DNA from: Nannocystis punicea
GTDB taxonomy: Bacteria > Myxococcota_A > Polyangia > Nannocystales > Nannocystaceae
Assembly: GCF_026965555.1 (NCBI RefSeq)
Contig: NZ_CP114040.1
Coordinates: 3,348,001-3,412,000 of the forward strand
Reading direction: 5' to 3'
Length of the DNA: 64,000 nt
A program made the position numbers and the translations under genes. Each line of letters begins with the position of its first letter. The first letter of the stretch is position 1. Positions 8,861 to 18,982 of the stretch are shown piece by piece. Below the pieces are notes generated by a model, which saw nothing but the letters and a program-made list of their open reading frames with translations, ran no database searches and was not told the origin of the DNA.

Positions 8861-9019
8861 GCGCGGTCCTGTCAGCCGAGGGTAACCCCGATGGTGCACC
8901 CTGACTGCGCTTGGAGCGGCCACCGAACCCGGCGGTTTCGCGCGCGCACGTGCGTTCTCGACCGGCGACAAGCCGGCGGCTATCGGCTACGGTGCCGGCG
9001 AATCAACGGAGGGTGGTGG

Positions 9020-9331
9020 ATGCCAAAGGTCAGTAAGCGCGAATTGGAGGAGCTGGGCTTCGTCTCGTCGACCGACGGATACCTGTATCACTTCGGCGAG
9101 CCGCACAACAACACGCACCTGCACATCGGGGCGTACGGCTCGGGCTACAAGCCGCTCGAGATCAAGTACCTGTCGGCCAAGTTCGCCGACCAGGGCATCG
9201 GCAACTTCGGCTACTCGGCGGTCACCAAGCAGTTCAAGACCTACAACCTCGACGAGGTCCAGGGCCACGCCGAGGCGGTCGACGAGTTCCGCCGGGTCAT
9301 CGCCAAGCTCAATGAAATCGTGACGAACTAG
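9020..9331 (+). CDS. Small conserved-looking protein of unknown function
   Basis: A 103-residue soluble protein (MPKVSKRELEELGFVSS...) preceded by a clear GGAGGG ribosome binding site. It is rich in aromatic and charged residues in the middle (GYLYHFGEPHNNTHLHIGAYGSGYKPLEIKYL, quoted only to mark the region between residues 15 and 45) and has an amphipathic C-terminal helix. No signal peptide, membrane segment or known motif is visible. It stands alone between the divergent ABC operon and a lipoprotein gene. I do not recognise the family. Confidence 0.65.
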   Translation: MPKVSKRELEELGFVSSTDGYLYHFGEPHNNTHLHIGAYGSGYKPLEIKYLSAKFADQGIGNFGYSAVTKQFKTYNLDEVQGHAEAVDEFRRVIAKLNEIVTN

Positions 9332-9389
9332 CCGGACGCTGGCTTGGGGGGCGCCGGCGGCTGTGCTATCGTCGGCGTATCCCTGGCTT

Positions 9390-10406
9390 ATGCGACGCGG
9401 CGTCCGTTCCGTCCTGACCTGCGGGCTCGCGCTCGCAGGCTGTAACGACCACCGGTTCGGCTTCTTCCCCGGCACCGAGAGCGACGGCACCTTCGACCCG
9501 TCGACCGACTCGGAGACGATCGGGCCGACGACGCTGAGCCCGACGCTGAGCCCGACGACGGTCAGCCCGACGACGGTCAGCCCGACGACGGTCAGCCCGA
9601 CGACGATCACGACGGCGACCGACACCGAGACGACGATCGACCCCACTGTCACGGTGACGACGAGCGGGCCGACCGAGTGCGGCGAGATCGTCCTGCCGGC
9701 GGTGGTGCCGATCCACCAGGTCGACTCGCTGCAGGCCAAGGGCGACGACTTCTCCCTCAGCTGCGGGGGGATCGGCGGCACCGACCTCGAGGTGGTGTGG
9801 ACGGCGCCGGTCACCGGGCGGTTCCAGTTCGACACCATCGGCTCGACCTTCGACTCGCTGCTGGCGGTGCTCGAGGGGGTCTGCTTCGGCGGCGAGCTCG
9901 CCTGCGACGACGACAGCGGCGGCAACCTGACCTCGAAGGTCGAGGTCGACCTGATCGTCGGCCAGACGGTCACCCTGGTGATCGACAGCTTCGGCCAGAG
10001 CACCGCGGACGTGGTCTACAACATCACCCAGGTGCCGGTCGCCGACGAGTGCCCCGACGGGGTGTTCGAGCCGTTGGTGCCGCTGACGATCGACGGCCAG
10101 ACCGCCGGCGCGGCCAACATCCGCGCCGGCAGCTGCAACGGCTTCGAGTCGCCGGAGATCGAGGCGATGTGGTCGGCGCCGTTCGACGGGCTGTTCGTGT
10201 TCGAGGTCGTCGAGGCCGACTTCGACCCGGTGCTGTACCTGCTCGACAGCACCTGCCAGGGCGGCGAGCTGGCCTGCAACGACGACTCCAACGGGCCGTT
10301 CCCGCAGATCGCGGTCCCGATGTTCGCCGGCCAGCAGGTGATCGTGGTCGTCGACGGGGTCGGCGGCCAGGCCGGCAACTTCGTGCTGTCGATCCACGAG
10401 GGCTGA
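9390..10406 (+). CDS. Lipoprotein with two PPC-like beta-sandwich domains
   Basis: A 338-residue exported protein with lipobox cysteine C18 (LALAGC), a Thr-rich linker made of repeated TTVSP pentapeptides and two homologous domains of about 110 residues. Each domain has the pattern W-x-AP-x-x-G-x-F-x-F-[DE], a D-x-L-L/Y-L-L stretch with a conserved Cys pair, and a DDDSGGN or NDDSNGP acidic turn followed by G-Q-x-V. This is characteristic of bacterial pre-peptidase C-terminal (PPC) domains. These are usually surface or carbohydrate-binding modules; here no catalytic domain is attached. It converges with the fhs gene. Confidence 0.8.
   Translation: MRRGVRSVLTCGLALAGCNDHRFGFFPGTESDGTFDPSTDSETIGPTTLSPTLSPTTVSPTTVSPTTVSPTTITTATDTETTIDPTVTVTTSGPTECGEIVLPAVVPIHQVDSLQAKGDDFSLSCGGIGGTDLEVVWTAPVTGRFQFDTIGSTFDSLLAVLEGVCFGGELACDDDSGGNLTSKVEVDLIVGQTVTLVIDSFGQSTADVVYNITQVPVADECPDGVFEPLVPLTIDGQTAGAANIRAGSCNGFESPEIEAMWSAPFDGLFVFEVVEADFDPVLYLLDSTCQGGELACNDDSNGPFPQIAVPMFAGQQVIVVVDGVGGQAGNFVLSIHEG
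9531..9605 (+). repeat. Tandem 12/15-bp coding repeat (TTVSP linker)
   Basis: Two 12-bp units (from 9531) are followed by three identical 15-bp units at 9555-9599 encoding TTVSP. This is a likely site of slippage variation in linker length. Confidence 0.8.
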
Positions 10407-10410
10407 TGCG

Positions 10411-10486
10411 GGCCGTCCGTCGGGGCATGTCTCTCAGGACATGCGCGTGAGGGCATGCCCGAAGGAGCATGCCCCCCGAGACAGGC
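10411..10486. repeat. 14-bp phased palindromic array, five to six cores
   Basis: Cores GGCCGT (10411, weak), GCATGT (10425), ACATGC (10439), GCATGC (10453), GCATGC (10467) and ACAGGC (10481) are each exactly 14 bp apart. It fills the space between the convergent lipoprotein and fhs genes and ends one base before the fhs stop codon. Confidence 0.9.
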
Positions 10487-12160
10487 CTAGAGGCCGATCG
10501 CGGCGCCGGTGACCGGGTCGAGGTCCATGTCGACGGCGTTCGGGCGGGCGCCGAGCGCCGGCAGGGTGGTGAGCTCGCCGGTCAGGACGGTGGCGAAGCC
10601 GGCGCCGGCGCGGACCAGGACGTCGCGCACCGGCAGGGTGAACGGCTTCGGCAGGCCGCCGTCGGCCGGGTCGTGGGTGGTGGCCAGGTGCGTCTTGGCG
10701 ACGCACAGCTGCAGCTCGCCGAGGCTCCACTTCTCGATCTGGTTGAGGCGCGTGCGCGCGGCCGGGGCCAGCTCGATGCCCTCGGCGCCGTAGACGTTGC
10801 GCGCCAGGCTCTCGAGCCGCGGCACGAGCGGACCTGTCCCTTCGTACTGGTAGCGCAGGTCGGTCGGGCGCGCGGCCTTGACGACCGCGCGCGCCAGCTC
10901 CTCGGCCCCGGCGCCGCCGTCGGCGAAGCCGGTGTGGACGGCGAAGCCGGCCCCGAACTCGCGGGCGATGCCCTCGACGACCGCGATCTCGGCGTCGGTG
11001 TCGGTGGGGAAGCGGTTGAGCGCGACGACCACCGGCGGGCCGAAGTTGGTGGCGATCCGCAGGTGGTGCCGCAGGTTGGCGGCGCCCTTCTCGACGGCGC
11101 TCACGTCCTCGGTGAGCACGGCCTGGTCGAGCGGCTTGCCGAGCACCGCCTTGGCCACGCCGGCGTGGACCTTGAGCGCGCGCACGGTGCAGACGACGAC
11201 GACGCAGGCCGGCCGCAGGTTGCCGAGGCGGGCCTTGATGTGGACGAACTTCTCGAGGCCGAGGTCGGTGCCGAAGCCGCACTCGGTGACGACCCACGGC
11301 GCGCGCGTGAGGGCCCAGCGGGTGGCGATCAGGCTGCTGTTGCCGTGGGCGATGTTGGCGAACGGACCGGCGTGCAGCAGCACGGGCGTGCCCTCGCTGG
11401 TGCGCGCGAGGGTGGGGTAGAGGGCGTCGCGGAGGAGCACGCTCATGGCCCCGGCGGCGCCGAGCTGCTCGGCCCGCACCGGCGCGCCGCCCTGGTCGGG
11501 CCCGAGGACGATGTTGCCGAGGCGCCGCCGCAGGTCGCCGCGATCGTGCGCGAGGGCGAGGATCGCCATGACTTCGCTGGCCTCGTTGATCTCGAAGAAG
11601 GACTCGCGCGGGACGCCGTTGAGCGGGCCGCCCAGGCCGGTGATGACCTTGCGCAGGCTGCCGTCGTTGACCGGCGTGACCCGCGAGAAGGCGATCCGCG
11701 CCGGGTCGATCTTCAGCGCGTTGCCGTGGCGCAGGTGGGCGTCGAGCATCGCCGCGAGGAGGTTGTGCGCGGCGCCGACGGCCTGGCCGTCGCCGGTGCC
11801 CCCGAGGTTGATGCGATCGGCGGGGACGACCTGCGCCTTGCCGCCGCCGGCGCCGCCGCCCTTGGCCCCGAACACCGGGCCGAGCGAGGGCTGACGCAGG
11901 CACGTGAGCGCGGACTCGCCGATCCGCGACAGGCCCATGCCGAGGGAGATCGAGGTGACCGTCTTGCCCTCGCCGAGCGGGGTCGGCGTGACGGCGGAGA
12001 CGACGACGAGGTTGCCGTGGGCGCTGCCTTCGCCGGCGGCGACGGTGTCGATCTTGGCGAAGTCGTGGCCGTAGGGGACATAGGCGCGGCTCTCGGGATC
12101 GAGGCCGAGATCGCGGGCGAGGTCGACGAGGCGGCGGAGCATCGCCGGATGGTGCCACAC
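10487..12160 (-). CDS. fhs: Formate-tetrahydrofolate ligase
   Basis: This enzyme makes 10-formyl-tetrahydrofolate from formate, THF and ATP and feeds one-carbon metabolism. The 557-residue length fits the family. Visible motifs are the P-loop TPTPLGEGKT, the GGGAGGGKAQVVP region, NINL-type sequence around DRINLGGTGDGQAV, and the conserved HAGPFANIAHGNSS and FGTDLGLEKF segments. The GTG at 12160 is preferred to the ATG at 12142 because family members have about ten residues before the LVDLARDLGL helix; neither has a convincing Shine-Dalgarno. It stands alone with no fol or purine genes nearby. A repeat element occurs at 10832-10851. Confidence 0.95.
   Translation of the reverse strand: MWHHPAMLRRLVDLARDLGLDPESRAYVPYGHDFAKIDTVAAGEGSAHGNLVVVSAVTPTPLGEGKTVTSISLGMGLSRIGESALTCLRQPSLGPVFGAKGGGAGGGKAQVVPADRINLGGTGDGQAVGAAHNLLAAMLDAHLRHGNALKIDPARIAFSRVTPVNDGSLRKVITGLGGPLNGVPRESFFEINEASEVMAILALAHDRGDLRRRLGNIVLGPDQGGAPVRAEQLGAAGAMSVLLRDALYPTLARTSEGTPVLLHAGPFANIAHGNSSLIATRWALTRAPWVVTECGFGTDLGLEKFVHIKARLGNLRPACVVVVCTVRALKVHAGVAKAVLGKPLDQAVLTEDVSAVEKGAANLRHHLRIATNFGPPVVVALNRFPTDTDAEIAVVEGIAREFGAGFAVHTGFADGGAGAEELARAVVKAARPTDLRYQYEGTGPLVPRLESLARNVYGAEGIELAPAARTRLNQIEKWSLGELQLCVAKTHLATTHDPADGGLPKPFTLPVRDVLVRAGAGFATVLTGELTTLPALGARPNAVDMDLDPVTGAAIGL
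10832..10851. repeat. 14-bp palindromic element inside fhs
   Basis: ACCTGT (10832), spacer CCCTTCGT, ACTGGT (10846), with codons gaa-ggg-aca-ggt on the coding strand. Confidence 0.55.
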
Positions 12161-12323
12161 GGTCTCTGGCGCGGCGGGGCGACGGCCGCGGGCGTGTGGG
12201 CTGGGTCGCGTCGACGGCCCGCGCAGGAACGAGGATCCTTCGGCGTCGTCGGCGAGACCGAAGGCGGGGCACCGGCGCGGCGCGCGGCCGCACGTCGGCG
12301 GCGATGAGATCTCTCGTGATGCT

Positions 12324-12971
12324 TCAGGGTGGTCGGGGGAGGTAGCTGGTGCCGACGATCCGCAAGCGAGGATCGGCTGCGAGGCTGGCGGGTGTGAGGA
12401 CGGGGACCGCTGCGAGCGCCGGCCGACACGCGGCGAGCGAGGGCGCGCCGCGGCAGGCCGGGTGCGATCGCCAGCGCCGCGTCAGCAGGCGTCGCACGGC
12501 CGCGTCGTCGAGTGCGAGATCCCCCAGAGGGCGCCACGAGCCGACCGCGACGTCGACTGCGGCGTAGGCGAGAACCACCAGCTCGCTACAGTAGAGGGCG
12601 TCATCACCTGGCGTAAAGGACAGATCGTAGGGACGCCCGAGGTAGCCGGCGGCGGCCGCGACCACGGCGGCGCGCGCTGCGGAGTCGAGGCCCGGATGGC
12701 GCAGGGCAGTGGCCTTGCCGCCGACGCCCCGGGCCAGCCAGTCCGCCAGCGGCGTGCGGCGAGTCGGGCCGACGGCCTCGATCACGAAGACGTCGCCGCC
12801 GGTGCGATCGACGATGCCGACGTGGGTGTAGGGGCTGGCGGTCGCGCGGGCGACGGCCACGGCCTGCGCGCCGCGCGAGGTGTGGAGCAGGATGTCGCCG
12901 TCTCGCAGCGCGGCGATGTCGAGCTGCGGGACCGCGAGCAGGCCGGTGAGCAGGGCGAGCCACACACACAT
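12324..12971 (-). CDS. YiiX-type permuted papain-like (NlpC/P60 superfamily) hydrolase
   Basis: A 215-residue protein with a short N-terminal hydrophobic signal (MCVWLALLTGLLAVP), so probably exported. The core has the circularly permuted NlpC/P60 arrangement seen in YiiX/YebB proteins: GDILLHTS, then the histidine in SPYTHVGIV and the cysteine in LYCSELVV near residue 125. Members hydrolyse amide or ester bonds in cell-wall peptides or lipids; the substrate here is unknown. It is divergent from the stressosome-like operon and separated from it by about 250 bp. Nothing is visible in the 160 bp to fhs. Confidence 0.8.
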   Translation of the reverse strand: MCVWLALLTGLLAVPQLDIAALRDGDILLHTSRGAQAVAVARATASPYTHVGIVDRTGGDVFVIEAVGPTRRTPLADWLARGVGGKATALRHPGLDSAARAAVVAAAAGYLGRPYDLSFTPGDDALYCSELVVLAYAAVDVAVGSWRPLGDLALDDAAVRRLLTRRWRSHPACRGAPSLAACRPALAAVPVLTPASLAADPRLRIVGTSYLPRPP

Positions 12972-13163
12972 GACGGTAGCAGGGCGGGGAATTGCGTGAC
13001 GGCTCGCGCCGCGAGGTCGGGTGCGCCGGCCGAATGCGGACCGCGTGGCGAAAGCCGGGGAGGTCCCGAAGCCGCGGTCCAGGAAGGACGATGTGCGCTG
13101 CGGTCGCCGGGTGGTCGGTGAGCGTGCGCGAAAAAGGATCGCACACTGGGGATGCGTTCCCCC

Positions 13164-13169
13164 ATACAA
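13164..13169 (+). promoter_or_regulatory. -10-like box upstream of the PAS-kinase operon
   Basis: TACAAT, the best -10 match in this GC-rich interval, lies 10 nt before an in-frame GTG (13180) and 58 nt before the preferred ATG (13228). No clear -35 is seen. Confidence 0.4.
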
Positions 13170-13227
13170 TCCAACTCTCGTGTCTGACGGCGACACCCAG
13201 CGCGCGACGCGTGGCGAGGAGACGGCG

Positions 13228-15191
<1,964 letters not shown>

Positions 15192-15195
<4 letters not shown>

Positions 15196-15836
15196 CCGAT
15201 CTGCGAGGCAAACCACCAGGCGCTCCAGGCCTGGACGACGCCGCGCTGCTGTCGGTGCTCGCGCGCTTCGTCGGTACGGCGCGAGCACAGGGCATCCTGC
15301 TGCGCGCACGCACCGAGCTGCGCGGGCGGCCCGCGACCGACAGCCAGCTCATCACCCGGCTCGTCGAGGGCATGCGCGGGTTCGTCGGCGAGGCCGACTC
15401 CCGCAAGGCGTTCGCCGAGCTGACGCGGGCCGCGTCGCCCAAGACCATCGAGGCGATCGAGATCGACGTGAAGATCGAGGCGGACATCGCCCGCGCCCGC
15501 CTGGCCGCGCGCGACATCTGCATGGCCCTCGGGACATCCGCGCTGATCCTGCAGAAGCTGGCCACCGTGGTCAGCGAGCTGGCGCGCAACCAGGTGCTCT
15601 ACGCCGGCGGCGGCAAGCTGGTCATTCGGCCATGTCCGAGCGGGCGCCGCTGCATGCACGTGGTCGGCAGCGACAAGGGCGGCGGCATCAAGAACCTGCC
15701 GGAGATCATGTCCGGCAAGTACAAGAGCCGCAGCGGGCTCGGGCTCGGCATCCTCGGGACCAAGCGGCTGTCGGACAAGTTCGAGATCGAGACCGGGCCC
15801 ACGGGCACCCGGATCGAGGTCGAGGTGAACTACTGA
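15192..15836 (+). CDS. RsbT-like serine/threonine switch kinase with N-terminal helical extension
   Basis: A 214-residue protein. Residues from about 100 to the end form a GHKL ATPase of the RsbT/RsbW class (ADIARARLAARDICMALG, VVSELARNQVLYAGGGK, DKGGGI, GLGLGILGTKRLSDKF, GPTGTRIEVEV), closely similar to the C-terminal domain of the preceding kinase. The first 90 or so residues are helical, of unknown family. In stressosomes RsbT phosphorylates RsbS and RsbR and then leaves to activate a downstream phosphatase; that role is inferred from homology and from the STAS genes downstream. It starts with GTG overlapping the previous stop by 4 bp (GTGA). Degenerate repeat elements lie at 15520 and 15616. 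Confidence 0.87.
15520..15539. repeat. 14-bp palindromic element inside the RsbT-like gene
   Basis: GCATGG (15520), spacer CCCTCGGG, ACATCC (15534), over the codons for CMALGTS. Confidence 0.5.
15616..15635. repeat. Degenerate 14-bp element inside the RsbT-like gene
   Basis: AGCTGG (15616), spacer TCATTCGG, CCATGT (15630). Codons att, cca and tgt here are out of character for the gene. Confidence 0.35.
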
Positions 15837-16423
15837 TGTTCACGACCGCCTATCGGACGAGCCCGAAGACGGGCGAGCGCGAGAACGGCGACGCGGTGCT
15901 CGTCCGCCGCGGCCCCGAGGCGATCACGCTGGCCGTGATCGACGGCCTCGGTCACGGGCGCCTGGCGGCGCTGGCCGCCCACGCGGCCGTCGATTGCCTC
16001 AACCGCCTGCCGCTCAACGTCGACATCGAGGAGGCGATGCGGGCGATGCACGAGGCGCTCCGCGGCACCCGCGGCGCGGCGGCGGCGGTGTGCCAGCTGG
16101 GCTTCACGCCGACGAGCACGCCGGGCACGGTGTCGTTCGTCTGCTGCGGCGTCGGCAACGTCGAGATCCGCTGCCTCGGCGCCAAGCTGCCCATCTTGCT
16201 CAGTCCCGGGGTGCTCGGCGCGCGCGTGCAGAGCTTCCGGATCTGCCGCGGCGAGCTGCCGTCGGGCGCGCGGCTGGTCATGTTCTCCGACGGCATCTCG
16301 CAGCGGTCGCCGCTCGATTCGCTGCGCAACCTCGACCCTGAACCCTTGTGCGACACCCTGATGCGCGAGCACCGCAAGCCGGACGACGACGCCAGTGTGC
16401 TCGTCTGCGATACCGAGGCATGA
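15836..16423 (+). CDS. RsbX-like PP2C family serine phosphatase
   Basis: A 195-residue single-domain SpoIIE/PP2C-type phosphatase of the size of RsbX (about 200). Metal-binding acidic residues are seen in NGDAV near the N-terminus, in VIDGLGHG (D39 region) and at the C-terminus (DDDASVLVC); FSDGI is the usual PP2C motif. In the Bacillus stressosome RsbX removes the phosphates that RsbT puts on RsbS and RsbR, resetting the complex. The same job is inferred here from its place between the kinase and the STAS genes. Start and previous stop overlap (TGATG), indicating coupled translation. Confidence 0.88.
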   Translation: MFTTAYRTSPKTGERENGDAVLVRRGPEAITLAVIDGLGHGRLAALAAHAAVDCLNRLPLNVDIEEAMRAMHEALRGTRGAAAAVCQLGFTPTSTPGTVSFVCCGVGNVEIRCLGAKLPILLSPGVLGARVQSFRICRGELPSGARLVMFSDGISQRSPLDSLRNLDPEPLCDTLMREHRKPDDDASVLVCDTEA

Positions 16424-16427
16424 GGCC

Positions 16428-16883
16428 ATGAAGACCTTCGAGAACCGCATCCCCGTCATTCAGCTCTGGCAGCGCATCGTCGTCCCCTTGCAGGGCGATG
16501 TGACCGACGAGACAGCCGCGTTCCTGGTCGACGACGTGCTGCGGACGATCCGCGACACCTCGGCGGCCGGGCTCGTCATCGACGTCACGGGCATGTGGAC
16601 GATGGACAGCCACCTCTGCCACGTGATCGCCAACCTCGCGGCCGCGGCCCGGCTGATGGGCACGCCGACGGTCATCTGCGGCATGAGTGCGCCGATCGCC
16701 ATGACGCTGCAGACGATGGGCGCCGACTTCCGCCTGGCCCAGACCGCGCTGACCCTCGAGGACGCGCTCGAGCGCCTCGGCGTCAGCGCGGTGGTCAGCG
16801 AGCTCGAGCCCGACGACGCCTTCGACGACGTGACCCCCGAGACGATCACCAGCGCGGCGTCCTTCGCCAAGTCCGCCGACTGA
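16428..16883 (+). CDS. RsbS-like single-domain STAS protein
   Basis: A 151-residue protein formed by one STAS domain plus a 35-residue acidic tail. The phosphorylatable serine expected from RsbS (Ser59 in Bacillus) is visible as Ser61 in TMDSHLC, following VIDVTGM. The N-terminus NRIPVIQLWQRIVVPLQGDV aligns with the STPIIEVW start of the RsbR STAS domains encoded downstream, so they probably co-assemble. It lies 4 bp after the phosphatase gene. By family knowledge RsbS is the negative regulator that sequesters RsbT. Confidence 0.88.
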   Translation: MKTFENRIPVIQLWQRIVVPLQGDVTDETAAFLVDDVLRTIRDTSAAGLVIDVTGMWTMDSHLCHVIANLAAAARLMGTPTVICGMSAPIAMTLQTMGADFRLAQTALTLEDALERLGVSAVVSELEPDDAFDDVTPETITSAASFAKSAD

Positions 16884-16914
16884 CCTCCCTCCTCCTCCCT
16901 CCTTCCTCCTCGCC

Positions 16915-18042
16915 ATGACCGCCCTCGCCCCAGGCAAGCTCGACATCGCCGGCGTCAGCCACGAGTGGGACCTCGTGCGCGGCGAGCTGAGGATCGGCGG
17001 CCTGCCGAGCGTGGCGATGTTCCGCGACTCGTCGCTGGCGCGGCTGATGTCGGCGTTCCTGGCGATGGTCGGGCCGCGGCGGTTCGCGCTGGCGCTGCAG
17101 GCCGAGGGGGTGCGCAGCACCGACGGCGACTGGACCGTCATCTCGGCGTACCCGACCTTCGAGCAGGGCTTCGTCGAGCTGGCGAAGTACGCGGCGGTGT
17201 CGGGCTGGGGCGGCTGGGAGCTGGTCGACCTCGACCGCGCGGCCAAGGTCGCGGTGTTCCGCGTGACCAACGGGTGGGAGAGCGTGCTGCCGCGCGACGG
17301 CAGCGCGTTCAACGGCGGGCTGGTCGCGGGCAAGCTGACGGGGCTGTGTCAGCGGCTGTTCGGGACCCTCTGCTGGCCGCGGCAGACGGCCTTCACCGGC
17401 GACGGCGACGCCTACGACGAGTTCGTGATCGAGGCCTCGACGCGCTCGCTGGACGACGAGATGCGCGAGCTGGCGGCCGACGATCAGGCGACCGCGGCCG
17501 ACCTGCAGCAGATGCTGGCGACGGTGCACGCCAGTGCGGCGGCCCGCGAAGCGGCGCTGGCCGAGCGCGACCGGATGGTCGCCGAGATGCAGGAGAAGAT
17601 CGCGCTGATCGCCGAGCAGCGGCAGGCGATCATGACGCTGTCGACGCCGATCATCGAGCTGTGGGACGAGGTCGTGGCGGTCCCGATCGTCGGGGCGATC
17701 GACGCCTCGCGCACGGCGCAGATGATGGAGCGGCTGCTCGAGGTGATCCTGCAGCGCCGGGCCCGCTGCGCCATCCTCGACCTCACCGGCGTCGACACGA
17801 TCGACACCGCGACCGCCGACAACTTTCTCCGCATCGTCCGCGCGGTGAAGCTGCTGGGCGCCCAGGGCGTGATCGCCGGGGTCGGCCCGAGCGTCGCCCA
17901 GACCCTGGTCGATCTGGGCGTCGACTTGACGGCGATCCCCTCTTTCTCCAACCTCCGCGAGGCCCTCAGGGCCTTTATCGCCGCGCCGCGTCGCGCCGCG
18001 TCGTCCGCGACTATGTCGAATGTTAAGGAGCTGAGCCGATGA
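16915..18042 (+). CDS. RsbR-like protein: V4R-type sensor plus STAS domain
   Basis: A 375-residue protein. Residues about 1-180 resemble the V4R/XylR-N small-molecule domain: FRVTNGWESVLPRDG, then GLVAGKLTGLCQRLFG and an ending FTGDGDAYDEFVIEAS. A coiled coil of about 50 residues (repeated AEMQEKIALIAEQRQ-type heptads) leads into a STAS domain starting LSTPIIELWDEV. Both threonines known to be phosphorylated in RsbR are present as T298 (TIDTATAD) and T330 (VAQTLVDLG). I infer a stressosome sensor whose input is a ligand rather than light or redox state. It overlaps the next gene by 4 bp. Assignment of V4R is by motif only. Confidence 0.82.
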   Translation: MTALAPGKLDIAGVSHEWDLVRGELRIGGLPSVAMFRDSSLARLMSAFLAMVGPRRFALALQAEGVRSTDGDWTVISAYPTFEQGFVELAKYAAVSGWGGWELVDLDRAAKVAVFRVTNGWESVLPRDGSAFNGGLVAGKLTGLCQRLFGTLCWPRQTAFTGDGDAYDEFVIEASTRSLDDEMRELAADDQATAADLQQMLATVHASAAAREAALAERDRMVAEMQEKIALIAEQRQAIMTLSTPIIELWDEVVAVPIVGAIDASRTAQMMERLLEVILQRRARCAILDLTGVDTIDTATADNFLRIVRAVKLLGAQGVIAGVGPSVAQTLVDLGVDLTAIPSFSNLREALRAFIAAPRRAASSATMSNVKELSR

Positions 18043-18872
18043 GCGCAGAGCCACAGTCCAACGTTGCGTCCTTCAAGGCGATGTTCGCCGGCCTCGCGGA
18101 TTTCGCAGCGCTGGTCGAGCCGAGCGGGGCGGTGCTGCACGTCAATGCGTCCGGCTTGCGCCTGGTCGACCGCGCCTCCGACGAGCTCCCGGGCCTCTCG
18201 ATCGACCAGCTGAGCGCGCACGCGGCCCAGCTGATCGGCGAGTGGATCCCGGCGGCCATCGCCGACGGCCAGTGGGAGGGCGAGGCCGAGCTGCGGCGCG
18301 CCGACGGCTCGTCGCTGCCGGTGCAGCTGACGATCGCCCCGGTCCGCGACGACGGCCGCGTCAGCGCGGCGGCCATCATCGCCCGCGACCTCAGCGAGGG
18401 CTTCCGGATCGAGGAGGAGCTGCAGCGGCGATTCCTGCAACAAGAGGCGATCACCGCCGCGACCTCGACTCCTATCATTCAGGTCTGGGACGACATCGTC
18501 ACCATGCCGGTCGTCGGCCTGGTCGACAGTGTGCGCGCGGCCGACATGAAGAACACGCTGCTCGAGGCGGTGTCCCGCACCGGGGCGCGCTTCGCCATCG
18601 TCGACCTCACCGGCGTCGACACCGTCGACACCGCCACAGCCGACCACCTGCTGCGGGTGATGCGGGCGGTCCGCCTGCTCGGGGCTCGCTGCGTCATCAC
18701 CGGCATCCAGCCCGCGGTCGCCCAGATCATCGTCGGCCTCGGCCTCGAGCTGCAGGGCGTGGTCACGCTCCGCAGCCTCCGCGAGGGCCTGCGCTTCTGT
18801 CTGCGCCGGCTCGGCTTCCGCGTCACCCGCGAGGAGCAGACCCTCGACCTCGCCGCCATCGCGGCCTCCTGA
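18039..18872 (+). CDS. RsbR-like protein: PAS plus STAS domain
   Basis: A 277-residue protein with an N-terminal PAS domain (FAALVEPSGAVLHVNASGLRLV, closing with RDLSEGF) followed by a short helix and a STAS domain (TSTPIIQVWDDIVTMPVVG). The first RsbR-type threonine is present (T198 in TVDTATAD); at the second position the sequence is VAQIIVGLG, so Ile replaces Thr. Loss of the second site suggests this paralogue responds differently to RsbT. It is the last gene of the plus-strand operon and shares an ATGA overlap with the V4R-STAS gene. Confidence 0.87.
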   Translation: MSAEPQSNVASFKAMFAGLADFAALVEPSGAVLHVNASGLRLVDRASDELPGLSIDQLSAHAAQLIGEWIPAAIADGQWEGEAELRRADGSSLPVQLTIAPVRDDGRVSAAAIIARDLSEGFRIEEELQRRFLQQEAITAATSTPIIQVWDDIVTMPVVGLVDSVRAADMKNTLLEAVSRTGARFAIVDLTGVDTVDTATADHLLRVMRAVRLLGARCVITGIQPAVAQIIVGLGLELQGVVTLRSLREGLRFCLRRLGFRVTREEQTLDLAAIAAS

Positions 18873-18945
18873 GCGAGCGCAGGGCACTCCGGCGAGCGCG
18901 CGGCGGCTTCGTGCCCCGCGCGCTCGGTCGTTTCGGCCGCTGCAC

Positions 18946-18979
18946 GCCTGGCTGATGGGGCATGTCCTTCAGGACATGC
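18946..18979. repeat. 14-bp phased palindromic element, three cores
   Basis: GCCTGG (18946), GCATGT (18960), ACATGC (18974), with spacers CTGATGGG and CCTTCAGG. The last two cores form a perfect hairpin (8-bp stem, 4-nt loop). Located between convergent STAS and RsbT/RsbW-like genes. Confidence 0.9.
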
Positions 18980-18982
18980 GGC

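Noticed and set aside
10411..10486. CRISPR-like array
   Set aside because: The unit is only 14 bp, the spacers are not unique (all CYYNNRRG) and no cas genes are present.
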